From assembly GCF_001439845.1 (NCBI RefSeq), contig NZ_JYLO01000011.1, positions 248,001-312,000 of the forward strand: a stretch of 64,000 nucleotides of DNA, read 5' to 3'. This DNA comes from Pseudomonas lactis (GTDB lineage Bacteria; Pseudomonadota; Gammaproteobacteria; Pseudomonadales; Pseudomonadaceae). Shown piece by piece: positions 56,001 through 63,845 of the stretch (position 1 is the first letter of the stretch; the number at the start of each line of letters is the position of its first letter). The notes beneath the pieces are model-generated. The model was not told the DNA's origin, searched no databases, and saw only the letters and a program-made list of their open reading frames with translations. The position numbers were made by a program, and so were the translations under genes.

Positions 56001-59000
56001 GTGTCGGTAATGGCGAGGATGCGCGCCGAGGTGGGCTGGTCGACATGGGCGTTTTCAGGCCCGAGACGATAGAGCAAACGGTGATCATCCCAGCTCATCG
56101 GGTCTTCGCTCGCCAAGCGCCAGGCGCCGTGCCGGTTATGTTCGAGCAGCGGGGTATCGACCCCCACTTTCTGGGGGTGCTTGAGTCGCCATTTGAGCCG
56201 TTGTTCGTCAAACGTGATCGGATACAACGAGCCGTAGAGGCTGATCAGTTGTTGATCCTGCCACGCATAGATGCCCTCGGCATTGGCCTGGAGTTCAGCC
56301 GGCAACACCAGAGATTGTTCGTATTGACCCAGGGAGCCGTTGAGCAGGCTGACATAGCCTTCGGGGCTGCGTTGCGCGCTCATCAGGTCCCCCAGGGTTT
56401 TACGCAAGCCCTTGGCGTCGGTGTCGGCATTCATGCCCAGGCGGGTGCGTTCATGGGGTTGCAACACCGAACCGATTGCCAGGTAGAAACTGTCGATGGC
56501 CGGCGACACCGCAATGGAGCCGGCATTGCGCATGTCGTACGCCTTGTAGCGGCCCTCGCCGTAATGCAGCAGCTCCACGGTGGTGTCGTCCGGGCTGCTG
56601 GAGACATAGCGATTGGGCGGCGTGCCATTGACCATTTCGGTCACTACGAAGTGGCGGTTGAACCACTTGCGCAGCAGGCTTGAGGCGAACTCCCTGGCCC
56701 ATTGATCGTTGTCCGGGTTGAACGGGCGTGGGTGGTACAGGCCGTCGATGGCGGCGTCGATGCGCAAGGCAGTGCGGTGTTGTTCCAGCAGTTGCCGGGT
56801 CTCGGTGGGCAGGCTGGCGTCGTGCAGGAAACGTGTTTGTTGCGATGGGGTGAGCGGTTGGTGTTCCAGCAGTTGCGCAACGTTGGCCGGGGTGAGCGGT
56901 GGGTACAGCTCATGGAGTTTGCGCAGCAGCGGCGTGACGATTACCAACGGCTGCGCCACCTTGATAGGTAGCAAGTCGCGCGCCGCTTGGCCCACTGGCA
57001 CTTCATGCCTGGCATAGCCGGCATAACGAGTCAGGGCCTGGAACAGGTCCAGGCGTCGTGTCTGGACCAGGGCGCTGATCTGCACGCGCAGGCGCGCAGT
57101 GCGCTGGGCGGTAGTCAAATGCGGGCTGCCAGCTTTGCCCAGTACGGAGCCCGGTGGTTGCTGGCGCAGGATCAGTCCAAGCAGTTGCTCATCGGTATCA
57201 GGGCGCCCATCGAGGCCGGTGTAAGTGCCATCGTCACGGCGCTTGAGGCTGATGAGTGTGGTCGCCGGGGCGTGCTGTTCAATGGCGCCGTAGGTTTCGC
57301 TCAACGAGCCGTCGGCAGTGTGCACGTTGATCAAGGCGCCGGTCGGCCATTCCGGCAATTGGGTCAGCAGGCACAACACCGCGCCGTCGGCGTGGGGCGG
57401 CATGTGTCCGCGGCGATGGAACTGCGTGATGAGCTGCTCGATCACCCGGTCGGCTTGCAACCGGCGCACCCCTTCGACGAGGTTGACCGGCGTGGCTTGG
57501 CCCTGCCAGATGGCATCCAGGGTGCTGCGCGTGGTGGCTGTGCTGCGCAGCAAAGTCTCCATGGCTTGAGCGGGCACGGCGGTCGAGCCGTTGGGCAACA
57601 TGCGTTCGGCCAACTGTACGTTGCTCAGGGTGTGTGCGTTGTTCAAGTCCAGCGTCCACGCGCCCAAGTGTGGGTCGTACACGATGGGCGGTGCGAAGCC
57701 GCCGCGATGATCATTCTTGAGTACGAAGCGCATGAGGCTGCTGTCGTAGCCAACCTCCACCACATGTTTTTGCTCGGTGTGCCGCAGCCATGCGTAGTGT
57801 TTTTCCCGCAGCGAATAGATGCCTTGGGTGTTGGCTACCTGGCCGTCGAGTAGGTGCTGATCGAGGATTGCATAGGAGCTGATATCCGGTTTCCACAGCG
57901 TGTGAGTGCCATCGCTGCGTATCACTTTGCGCGGGTTGCCCAGATGGTCGAGCAGTGCGTTCATGCGCCGGCGATGAATGCTGCCGGCGGTGGAAGTCAG
58001 CAGGCCGTTGACTGCCAGGTCGGCGACATCCCCCATGGCCGCGGCAAAGTTGGCGGCCTCACCCTTGAGCGCTTCGTTCACGCCTTGGATGATGCTGTGG
58101 CCCAGGCTACCGAACACTGCCACCTGCATGATCCTGGTCATGCCGGTCACGCCTCCCGGCACGGGGGTAAGCAATAGCTCCAGGACTTCGGCGGCAATGG
58201 CTGCGGCGCCATCAATCACAGCTTGCACGTCCCGGTCTGCGCGGCTTTGAGCCAGTGTCGCCAGGTTGGCCTGGAACTGCTGAACCAGCGAACCGGTCAA
58301 GGTGTTTACCAGCGAAGCGTGGCGTGAGCGCTTGGGCAATGCACTGAAGCGCAGGTCGCTCAGGGTGCTTTCCGGGAACAGGTAATGGAGGCTGTCGTAC
58401 AGGAAAGAAGCGGCGGCAGACAAGCCTGGCGGGCGCTGTTCCTCGTGGAGCAGGCGCTTGAATTCGTTGAGTTCAACCAGCGGTAACTGGCGAGCAAACC
58501 ATCCCAGGTCGTGCTTGCGATGACTGTCTTTGAGTTGCGCCACAAACTGCGCATTGGCGCTGCTCGCATCGGGGTGATAACGCAGGGCTCCCTCGGGGCG
58601 GAAGGGGAAATAGGAAACCACCCCCAGGCTGCCCACGGGAATCAGCAACAGCGGCAGCGGCACAGCGGTGGCGGGTGGTGCAAGGGTCACCTCTGGAAAT
58701 ATGCCTGAGGGTTTGCTCATCGCCATTCGTTCGATTGAGGGATAGGGCTCGTCGCTGTCGATGGCCTGGGTCAGCGTCTGGTAAAGGGCCAGGGTCAGGC
58801 CGCTGCTGCTGCGGTTTCGATACGCCTCAAGGGCCTCGAAACGCAGGCAGGCGCGTGCGCTGGTGCGCAGCAAGGTGTACAGGCTGCCACCGCTGCCCAG
58901 TTGCGCGGTGAGCACGCCTTGCAGTTCGCCTCCCAGGTCCAGCTCGCGGGTGATCTGGACGAAGGTTTCGACAGTCAGGCTTGGGTCGTCATTGCCGGAA

Positions 59001-59509
59001 AGGTAGGTGGCATCGACGAAGGTATGCCCGGAGGTCTGAGGCGTCTGGGTGGCGTAGCCGAAGTTCAGGCAGGCGGCCTCCCACAGGGACATTGTCGATA
59101 GATGAGGACGGTATTTCCATTCGTCATAGGCGCGGCGAAAGCGCCCCTGGCGCTGATCGTTGACGTTACTGCTGCGTGGTTCCCACGGCAGGGGCGGGGT
59201 GACCGGCTCCAAGTAGCGGGTGTGCAGCAAGACCTTTTCCGGGTCCTGGCCGCCGAGCTTTTCGCCCAGGCGTGCCAGGCCCTGAGTCTTGAAGGTATTG
59301 ATCAACGCGGTGTTTGCGTTGTCAACCGCCGTCAATGCGGCGTGCGCCTCGCGTTGCAGCCTTAGGTACGTTCGTTGTTGTTCCGGGGTGAGGCTGGCCA
59401 GGCTTTGAGTGACGGTCTGGCGGATCATCTCCAGGGCTTGTTGCCGGTTCCAGGACTCGCTGTCTTGCAGGTTGCCGGATAAGCCGTTGAGGCGTAACTG
59501 AGTGGGCAT
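53012..59509 (-). CDS. Large effector-like protein with LRRs and C-terminal NEL-type E3 ubiquitin ligase domain
   Basis: NEL domains (IpaH/SspH family) move ubiquitin onto host proteins through a catalytic Cys. The 2165-residue protein starts MPTQLRLNGLSGNLQDS, which is preceded by AGGA about 9 nt upstream. The long N-terminal part (about 1-1680) is of the DUF6543 toxin-like type. Leucine-rich repeats occupy about 1687-1845 (LRQLNID, LEVLNLGGNHI, LRELNLNDNPL, LRILNLRNTQI, LNRLLLQENRL). The NEL domain (about 1875-2165) has the catalytic motif Cys-Gly-Asp with Cys1965 (codon 53615-53617) in LAGTCGDGALL, preceded by VWKLLEAMGNSTQLR. It ends in a charged helix. No signal peptide or chaperone gene is seen, so the export route is unknown. 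Confidence 0.82.
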   Translation of the reverse strand: MPTQLRLNGLSGNLQDSESWNRQQALEMIRQTVTQSLASLTPEQQRTYLRLQREAHAALTAVDNANTALINTFKTQGLARLGEKLGGQDPEKVLLHTRYLEPVTPPLPWEPRSSNVNDQRQGRFRRAYDEWKYRPHLSTMSLWEAACLNFGYATQTPQTSGHTFVDATYLSGNDDPSLTVETFVQITRELDLGGELQGVLTAQLGSGGSLYTLLRTSARACLRFEALEAYRNRSSSGLTLALYQTLTQAIDSDEPYPSIERMAMSKPSGIFPEVTLAPPATAVPLPLLLIPVGSLGVVSYFPFRPEGALRYHPDASSANAQFVAQLKDSHRKHDLGWFARQLPLVELNEFKRLLHEEQRPPGLSAAASFLYDSLHYLFPESTLSDLRFSALPKRSRHASLVNTLTGSLVQQFQANLATLAQSRADRDVQAVIDGAAAIAAEVLELLLTPVPGGVTGMTRIMQVAVFGSLGHSIIQGVNEALKGEAANFAAAMGDVADLAVNGLLTSTAGSIHRRRMNALLDHLGNPRKVIRSDGTHTLWKPDISSYAILDQHLLDGQVANTQGIYSLREKHYAWLRHTEQKHVVEVGYDSSLMRFVLKNDHRGGFAPPIVYDPHLGAWTLDLNNAHTLSNVQLAERMLPNGSTAVPAQAMETLLRSTATTRSTLDAIWQGQATPVNLVEGVRRLQADRVIEQLITQFHRRGHMPPHADGAVLCLLTQLPEWPTGALINVHTADGSLSETYGAIEQHAPATTLISLKRRDDGTYTGLDGRPDTDEQLLGLILRQQPPGSVLGKAGSPHLTTAQRTARLRVQISALVQTRRLDLFQALTRYAGYARHEVPVGQAARDLLPIKVAQPLVIVTPLLRKLHELYPPLTPANVAQLLEHQPLTPSQQTRFLHDASLPTETRQLLEQHRTALRIDAAIDGLYHPRPFNPDNDQWAREFASSLLRKWFNRHFVVTEMVNGTPPNRYVSSSPDDTTVELLHYGEGRYKAYDMRNAGSIAVSPAIDSFYLAIGSVLQPHERTRLGMNADTDAKGLRKTLGDLMSAQRSPEGYVSLLNGSLGQYEQSLVLPAELQANAEGIYAWQDQQLISLYGSLYPITFDEQRLKWRLKHPQKVGVDTPLLEHNRHGAWRLASEDPMSWDDHRLLYRLGPENAHVDQPTSARILAITDTPARALREVHSAGLPPPPLLEDTTKRVGIERQILHFIQAMTTASARHNARPTLQLMLLSLLPGWPDSHALQVVDKRNQVLVQYPAKVKAPVQIIRVSQGNARGTTPIYDAALNDTLVQALLGELPATVEERQFKLAKRIAEYAYRERAQLFEQFYAQSEQPGTLLETRLKQHHPQLPVSAVRAILGQATIKEQRQLQDKNQVGLRLAEQARLTAHDLRLNRAYEGLYLTTLMNPDSDTITLHMLKSLNGWPAQLRLDIHKDTDTGRLLESGGHLTGTDRRALIRVGGRYRALDPQGRTLNDPANSTGDLLSAIVLLLSPSECTALGMADRFDLATLQSRVADLALNQRVAIKRLLDLPAIPPWLQPPMKVDSSFVAYPLSLQNLWPFRGPRTADLVRKVQKLYPSFSVEQAELLIESLDLSAPATLLELERREAEYATLDHGLTRWAETLQPIDDPATDPMGLNLGRRRYLAQHIRQAWRHETPRSRSYDFFERHFLHLQLEDNNLPDADFILGTRGFEHIEDLHISGNTFPATGNAFLSRFANLRQLNIDCLLSELPTQITEMRHLEVLNLGGNHITLDADARQRLAQMTSLRELNLNDNPLGLAPDVSAMDQLRILNLRNTQIDQWPLGADDRPVLNRLLLQENRLTTLPNTLFQPGRRVQVNLDIQLHDNPLDAETLARIGAHANRTAALGGPLPGITHQPPREADFANWLSGVPVEQHVQRRTLWDQLLSIEEPSPDDAFRVLRDLTQAYAYSNTSARPALTERVWKLLEAMGNSTQLRNEVFLNTYLAGTCGDGALLTFIDMEITHLRHIAKVQPATLQASRDLMDLANRVFFLRELDQFADAHILALRAAGKEPDDVEVKLHLRIALAEEFNLPIGPEEMLYSAERWVKPQDIRRARQKLQRLKASDAAINALMTEPFWIEFMARHLPEPFATISATTRHKIERLNREESDRRSDLYLERRQAIIDEEKDELARLVRQLTLAVQAAKTTS

Positions 59510-59579
59510 GGCGCCATTTCCTTTGACTGTAGGGTGCAAAGGCAAATGGAACCATCCCGGTGTCCGGCGGCGTCGCTAA

Positions 59580-60710
59580 CTATGTAGTCGCGACGACGGC
59601 GCGGTTGGCGTAGCGTTGGTCCAGGCGCTTGTTCAGGTCCAGCCAGGCGGCCAATACGCCCATCAACACAGCACCGGCCAAGGCGGTGGATAACTTGATC
59701 GCCACGCTGTCGCCCGCCATGGCATTGAGCATATCGGCCAGTGGCGCCAGCACCACGCCCAGGCAAAACACTTCCAGGGAGTAACGCCCCATCCGCGCCA
59801 GTTGCAGGGCCAGCCACTGCTTTGTCCAGCCGACGTCGGGGAGCAATTTGGCGGTCACGTAGGCCAGGGCCAGGAAGTGCAGCAGGCGCACCGGCGACAG
59901 GTCGGTTTTACTGATGGGGTACAGCCATCCGCCAATGACGCGTGGCATCCAGGCGTCATGCACCTCGGGCCAGCGCCACGACAGGGTGATCACACAGGTC
60001 ACCAACACGTAGAGCGCAGCGGCCACAAACAAGGGTTGGCGCAGCAACGGCCGCGCTTCGGCCGGGCTGGGTGAGCGCAACGCGGCTGCGCCGCCGAGGA
60101 TGAACAAGCATTGCCAGGTGATGGGGTTGAAGTACCACACCCCGCCGTTGCTCGCGGGCAAATTCCAGCCCTGCCAGGGCGCCAGCAGGTACACCGCCAC
60201 CGAGATCGCCACCATCACGTTGGGCACATACACCAGCAGCGGCAGGGTGAGCGGCAGGCTCAGGATCAGCACGATGTACAAGGGCAACGGGTCGGTGAGG
60301 TTGGGCTTGAAGCGCAGCAGCAGTTCATCCTGCAAGGCCTGCTGGGTATTGGTGAGGAAATATTCCAGGCCCATCTCCTGCACCAGGTCGCGGGTCTCGA
60401 TATGGCTGTTGGCGAAAATCACGATGCCCATCAACAGCGCCAACAGGAAAATATGCGCCACGTAGAGCGTCCACACCCGACGCAGGATTTTCAGGCAGGC
60501 GAAGAGATAGCCATCGCGCTGCAGAATCTTGCCGTAAGCCAGCACGGCTGCGTAGCCGGCCAGAAACACGAAGATTTCTGCGGCGTCACTGAACCCGAAG
60601 TTCTGCACGGTGACATTGGCCAAGGGGTTGTGGGGCACGTGATCCCAGAAAATGAAGATCAACGCCAGGCCCCGAAAAAAATCGATGCGCGGGTCGCGTC
60701 CGTTCAGCAT
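59580..60710 (-). CDS. opgC: OpgC-family acyltransferase (osmoregulated periplasmic glucan modification)
   Basis: OpgC proteins are inner-membrane acyltransferase-3-related enzymes that add succinyl groups to osmoregulated periplasmic glucans. The 376-residue protein starts MLNGRDPRIDFFRGLALIFIFWDHVPHNPLANVTVQNFGFSDAAEIFVFLAGYAA, which matches the family (Asp and Arg near the N-terminus, DH in the first helix). About ten membrane helices follow. An in-frame upstream extension of about 200 residues carries no family sequence and is rejected. It diverges from gtrA. Confidence 0.9.
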   Translation of the reverse strand: MLNGRDPRIDFFRGLALIFIFWDHVPHNPLANVTVQNFGFSDAAEIFVFLAGYAAVLAYGKILQRDGYLFACLKILRRVWTLYVAHIFLLALLMGIVIFANSHIETRDLVQEMGLEYFLTNTQQALQDELLLRFKPNLTDPLPLYIVLILSLPLTLPLLVYVPNVMVAISVAVYLLAPWQGWNLPASNGGVWYFNPITWQCLFILGGAAALRSPSPAEARPLLRQPLFVAAALYVLVTCVITLSWRWPEVHDAWMPRVIGGWLYPISKTDLSPVRLLHFLALAYVTAKLLPDVGWTKQWLALQLARMGRYSLEVFCLGVVLAPLADMLNAMAGDSVAIKLSTALAGAVLMGVLAAWLDLNKRLDQRYANRAVVATT

Positions 60711-60853
60711 GGCAGCGGGCTCTTGAACAAATAGTTGAATGACGATAGGTGCGCGCGGGCGTCGCCGCACGTCGGGCGGGCGCAGGTTGGCGGTATTTGT
60801 AAGCAATTGCAAAGGCTGGGTATTGCTGAATGTCTCAATTGGGCTTGGGGTAC

Positions 60854-60869
60854 CTGTCAAGGTTGACAG
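60854..60869. promoter_or_regulatory. 16-bp dyad upstream of gtrA (CTGTCA-N4-TGACAG)
   Basis: CTGTCAAGGTTGACAG is a perfect dyad 55 nt before the gtrA ATG and in the divergent opgC-gtrA interval. It has the CT-N12-AG form of LuxR-type (las/rhl) boxes. Almost the same dyad lies before bglX. Confidence 0.6.
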
Positions 60870-60923
60870 TAGACGGCGTTTGGCAGCCGTGGCTTGCTTG
60901 GCGTAGCCGCACAGGACTGAAGC

Positions 60924-61298
60924 ATGACTCGACTCTGGAAAGGATTCTCCAGCTACACGCTGATTGGTATCGCCAATACGGTGATCCATTGGCAGCTGTT
61001 TTTCATGTTCCGGACAGGGTTTGAGTTGAATCAGGCGCTGAGTAATTTGTTGGTGTTCTGTGTGGCAGCGTCGTTCTCGTTTTACATCAATGCCCTCTTT
61101 ACGTTTGATAGCCCCGTTTCCTTGGGCCGCTACTTGCTGTTCATGACCTGCATGGGCGGCTTGAGCCTGGCTGTGGGATGGTTGGGCGACCATCTGCGTA
61201 TGCCAGGGATTGTCACCGTGCTGGTGTTTTCGCTGGTCAGCCTGGTGTGCGGTTTTTTGCTGTCGCACTGTGTGGTGTTTCGCGAGCGTGGACAATGA
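60924..61298 (+). CDS. gtrA: GtrA-family membrane protein
   Basis: GtrA proteins are small four-helix membrane proteins, usually thought to flip undecaprenyl-linked sugars in glycosylation of surface polysaccharides. The 124-residue protein has four hydrophobic helices (about 8-28, 36-56, 68-85, 93-113), with FSSYTLIGIANTVIH, NLLVFCVAASFSFYINALFTF and FLLSHCVVFRERGQ typical of the family. It overlaps the start of the gtrB-like fragment by 4 nt (ATGA), as intact gtrA-gtrB pairs do; the partner is now truncated. Confidence 0.9.
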   Translation: MTRLWKGFSSYTLIGIANTVIHWQLFFMFRTGFELNQALSNLLVFCVAASFSFYINALFTFDSPVSLGRYLLFMTCMGGLSLAVGWLGDHLRMPGIVTVLVFSLVSLVCGFLLSHCVVFRERGQ

Positions 61299-61381
61299 AA
61301 ATCTCGCTGGTGGTGCCACTGTTCAACGAGGAACAAACGGTGCGCGTTTTACTGCGCACGCAATGGGCCACGCCCGCATAA
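61295..61381 (+). pseudogene. gtrB: Remnant of a GtrB-type glycosyltransferase
   Basis: The 28-codon frame reads MKISLVVPLFNEEQTVRV, exactly the start of a family 2 (dolichyl-phosphate-mannose-synthase/GtrB-like) glycosyltransferase, then LLRTQWATPA and a stop. Intact members have about 300 residues. The break follows about residue 18-20 and the next gene (bglX, opposite strand) begins its stop only 46 nt on, so the rest of the gene has been deleted rather than interrupted by a point mutation. Confidence 0.8.
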
Positions 61382-61427
61382 ACTCGCCGCTGACTGGCCA
61401 GGCTCATATGTTTTGAGGCGGTAGTCT

Positions 61428-63734
61428 TCAAGTCGCTTCGCTATTTCTCGCCTGTAAACAAACAATCGACAACCGCTCGGCAGCCCAGTTGGGCAACGCC
61501 GGTGGGACAGACTGCCCCGCAATAGGCAACCGGCGCGTATCGCTCACCTCGAAATGCGCCTGGTTGGTAGTCTTCGAATCCGGCCCCACGAAGACGGTAA
61601 AACCGCCGGCCTCGACCTTCGGCGAGCAATGCTCGTCGAGTAAGGCAAAGTCCTGTTGGCCCAGGGAAAAGCTCACGCTGCGGCTTTCGCCCGGTGCTAA
61701 ATGAATTTTGCGAAAACCCCGTAATCGGCGCACTGGTCGAGTGACGCTGGCAACATCATCGCGCAGGTACAACTGGACGATTTTATCACCGGCGCGTTTG
61801 CCCGTATTGGTGACGGTGACTTCAACCTCCAGCGTCTGGGTGGAGGTCAGTCGAGGGCTACTCAGGCGAGGAGAGGAGTAGACGAACGAGGTGTAGCTCA
61901 GGCCGAAGCCAAATGGATACAGGGGGGGCCAGGGCACATCAATGTAGGCGGATGCGTAACTGCCATCACCGCTGGGTGGGCGGCCGGTATTTTTATGCGC
62001 GTAGTAAATCGGTATCTGGCCCACATGACGTGGGAACGTCATTGGCAGCTTGCCGCTGGGGTTTACGTCACCAAAGAGCACATCGGCCACGGCATTCCCG
62101 GTCTCGCTGCCCAGGAACCAGGTTTCGAGTAAGGCGGGCGCTTGTTGGACTGACTCATCGAGCACCAGCGGGCGGCCGTTCATCAGGACGATGACCAGCG
62201 GCTTTCCTGTGTTCAGTAGTGTGCTTAGCAGCGCATTCTGCCCACCCGGCAGGCCAAGTTCGGCGCGACTATGGGCTTCGCCGCTCTGTTCTGCGGTTTC
62301 TCCGAGCACGGCGATGAGCAGGTCGCTTTCACGCGCAGTACGTTCGACCTGCTTGATATCTTGGATATGCGGGCTGCTGGGCGAGGCGCCGGGCAGGTAA
62401 ACAATCTCGGTGCCAGGTGCGACTGCATTGCGCAGACCTTGCAGCACAGTGACGGACTCTTCGGCGCGTCCGGCCCCGGCCCATGGGCCGATCGTGGCGC
62501 TGGCGTCCGAGGCGAGGCTGCCGACAACCAAGACCTTGCCCGGCTGTTTGGAAAGCGGCAGCAATGTGCCGCTGTTTTTCAGTAAGACGATGGATTTCTG
62601 CGCCGCTTCTCGAGCCAGGGCGCGGTGTTGGGGCGTGAGCTGGCTGGCCCGCTCGCGGGCTTCGTCGCTGTACCGATAGGGGTCATCGAACAGCCCCAGG
62701 CGTTGCTTAGCCGTGAGTACGCGACGCACGGCGTCGTCCACAGTTTTGCGCGATACCTGACCGTTGCGCACCAGCGTCGGCAGGTGTTGGCGATAGGATT
62801 GACTGGCCATCTCGATATCCACCCCGGCAGTGAATGCCAGCCGTGCGGTGTCGGCCGCCGTGGCGGCAATGCCTTGTGGGCCCAGTTCCCAGACAGCATT
62901 GAAATCACTGACCAGCAAGCCGGTAAACCCCCATTGTTTGCGCAACAGACCGGTCAGCAGGGCGGTATGGCGGTGCATGGGAATGCCGGCCACCTCGTTG
63001 AAGGACGGCATGATTGCATCGACGCCGGCTGCGACGGCGGCCTGGAAGGGAGGTAAGTACACTTCTCTCAAGGTACGTTCCGACAGGTCGGCAACGTTAT
63101 AGTCTCGACCGCCTTCGGCAGCGCCGTAGGCCACGAAATGTTTTGCCGTCGCGAGCATCGACGAGACGTCAGGGGCACCTGCGCCCTGAAAGCCATGCAC
63201 GAGGGCAGCGGCCAGTGCAGAACCCAGAAACGGATCTTCACCTGCGCCTTCCACCACGCGTCCCCAACGCGGGTCACGGGTAACGTCGACCATGGGCGCA
63301 AAGGTCCAATGCACGCCACTGGCGGTGGCTTCTACGGCTGCCGCGCGTGCGGTTCGTTGTGCCAGGTCCGGGTCCCACGCTGAGGCTTGCGCCAAGGGCA
63401 CTGGAAACACCGTCCGAAAACCATGCAACACGTCATAGGCGAATAACAAGGGAATATGCAGGCGAGAGCCGTTGACTACCTGTTCTTGCAACTGGCGGGT
63501 CTGTTGCGCGGTACTCGCCCCCAGTACCGACCCCACCAGGGTGACGGGCATCTGTGTTTGCGTGCCTTGATCAATGACGGGGCCGGTGGGCGTAGTCTGG
63601 ATGCCAAGTTGGCTGAGCTGACCAATTTTTTCTTCAAGGGTCATTTGCGCCAGCAAGCGTTCAACCGGATCGTCCTGGGCTAGCGCCAGTAGCGGGAGGC
63701 AGGCGAGCAGCAATGAAGCAAAATGTAGAGGCAT
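61428..63734 (-). CDS. bglX: Periplasmic beta-glucosidase, GH3 (BglX-like)
   Basis: This exo-beta-glucosidase removes terminal glucose; P. aeruginosa BglX has been proposed to act on osmoregulated periplasmic glucans. The 768-residue protein has a Sec signal (to LALAQD, about 20), the GH3 N-terminal barrel with AYDVLHGFRTVFPVPLAQA, the nucleophile Asp in LLVSDFNAVWEL, the C-terminal alpha/beta domain (NSGTLLPL, then AGRAEESVTVLQGL) and a fibronectin-III-like domain (about 650-740). It lies near opgC, an OPG-modifying gene, which fits a glucan role. Its promoter region carries two dyads. Confidence 0.94.
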   Translation of the reverse strand: MPLHFASLLLACLPLLALAQDDPVERLLAQMTLEEKIGQLSQLGIQTTPTGPVIDQGTQTQMPVTLVGSVLGASTAQQTRQLQEQVVNGSRLHIPLLFAYDVLHGFRTVFPVPLAQASAWDPDLAQRTARAAAVEATASGVHWTFAPMVDVTRDPRWGRVVEGAGEDPFLGSALAAALVHGFQGAGAPDVSSMLATAKHFVAYGAAEGGRDYNVADLSERTLREVYLPPFQAAVAAGVDAIMPSFNEVAGIPMHRHTALLTGLLRKQWGFTGLLVSDFNAVWELGPQGIAATAADTARLAFTAGVDIEMASQSYRQHLPTLVRNGQVSRKTVDDAVRRVLTAKQRLGLFDDPYRYSDEARERASQLTPQHRALAREAAQKSIVLLKNSGTLLPLSKQPGKVLVVGSLASDASATIGPWAGAGRAEESVTVLQGLRNAVAPGTEIVYLPGASPSSPHIQDIKQVERTARESDLLIAVLGETAEQSGEAHSRAELGLPGGQNALLSTLLNTGKPLVIVLMNGRPLVLDESVQQAPALLETWFLGSETGNAVADVLFGDVNPSGKLPMTFPRHVGQIPIYYAHKNTGRPPSGDGSYASAYIDVPWPPLYPFGFGLSYTSFVYSSPRLSSPRLTSTQTLEVEVTVTNTGKRAGDKIVQLYLRDDVASVTRPVRRLRGFRKIHLAPGESRSVSFSLGQQDFALLDEHCSPKVEAGGFTVFVGPDSKTTNQAHFEVSDTRRLPIAGQSVPPALPNWAAERLSIVCLQARNSEAT

Positions 63735-63773
63735 GGTTCACCCGTCCATGGGTAGGGTTGATGCCTTCAAGTG

Positions 63774-63791
63774 TTTTGCATCAGAGCAAAA
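63774..63791. promoter_or_regulatory. Dyad nearest bglX
   Basis: TTTTGC and GCAAAA are separated by 6 nt, about 40-57 nt upstream of the bglX start. It lies next to the CTGTCA dyad and could be a second operator. Confidence 0.4.
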
Positions 63792-63798
63792 TCATCTA

Positions 63799-63814
63799 CT
63801 GTCAGAATTGACAG
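63799..63814. promoter_or_regulatory. 16-bp dyad upstream of bglX (CTGTCA-N4-TGACAG)
   Basis: CTGTCAGAATTGACAG is a perfect 6-bp dyad with 4-nt centre, 65 nt upstream of the bglX ATG. It matches the gtrA dyad at 60854 in both half-sites and spacing, and fits CT-N12-AG. Confidence 0.6.
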
Positions 63815-63845
63815 TGCGCGCCCGTTTCAGACAGGCGGGGTATTC

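Noticed and set aside
60711..61319. A long N-terminal extension of opgC running into gtrA
   Set aside because: The extension is antisense to gtrA, has no hydrophobic segments, and the family start MLNGRDPRIDFF at 60710 follows a plausible ribosome site.
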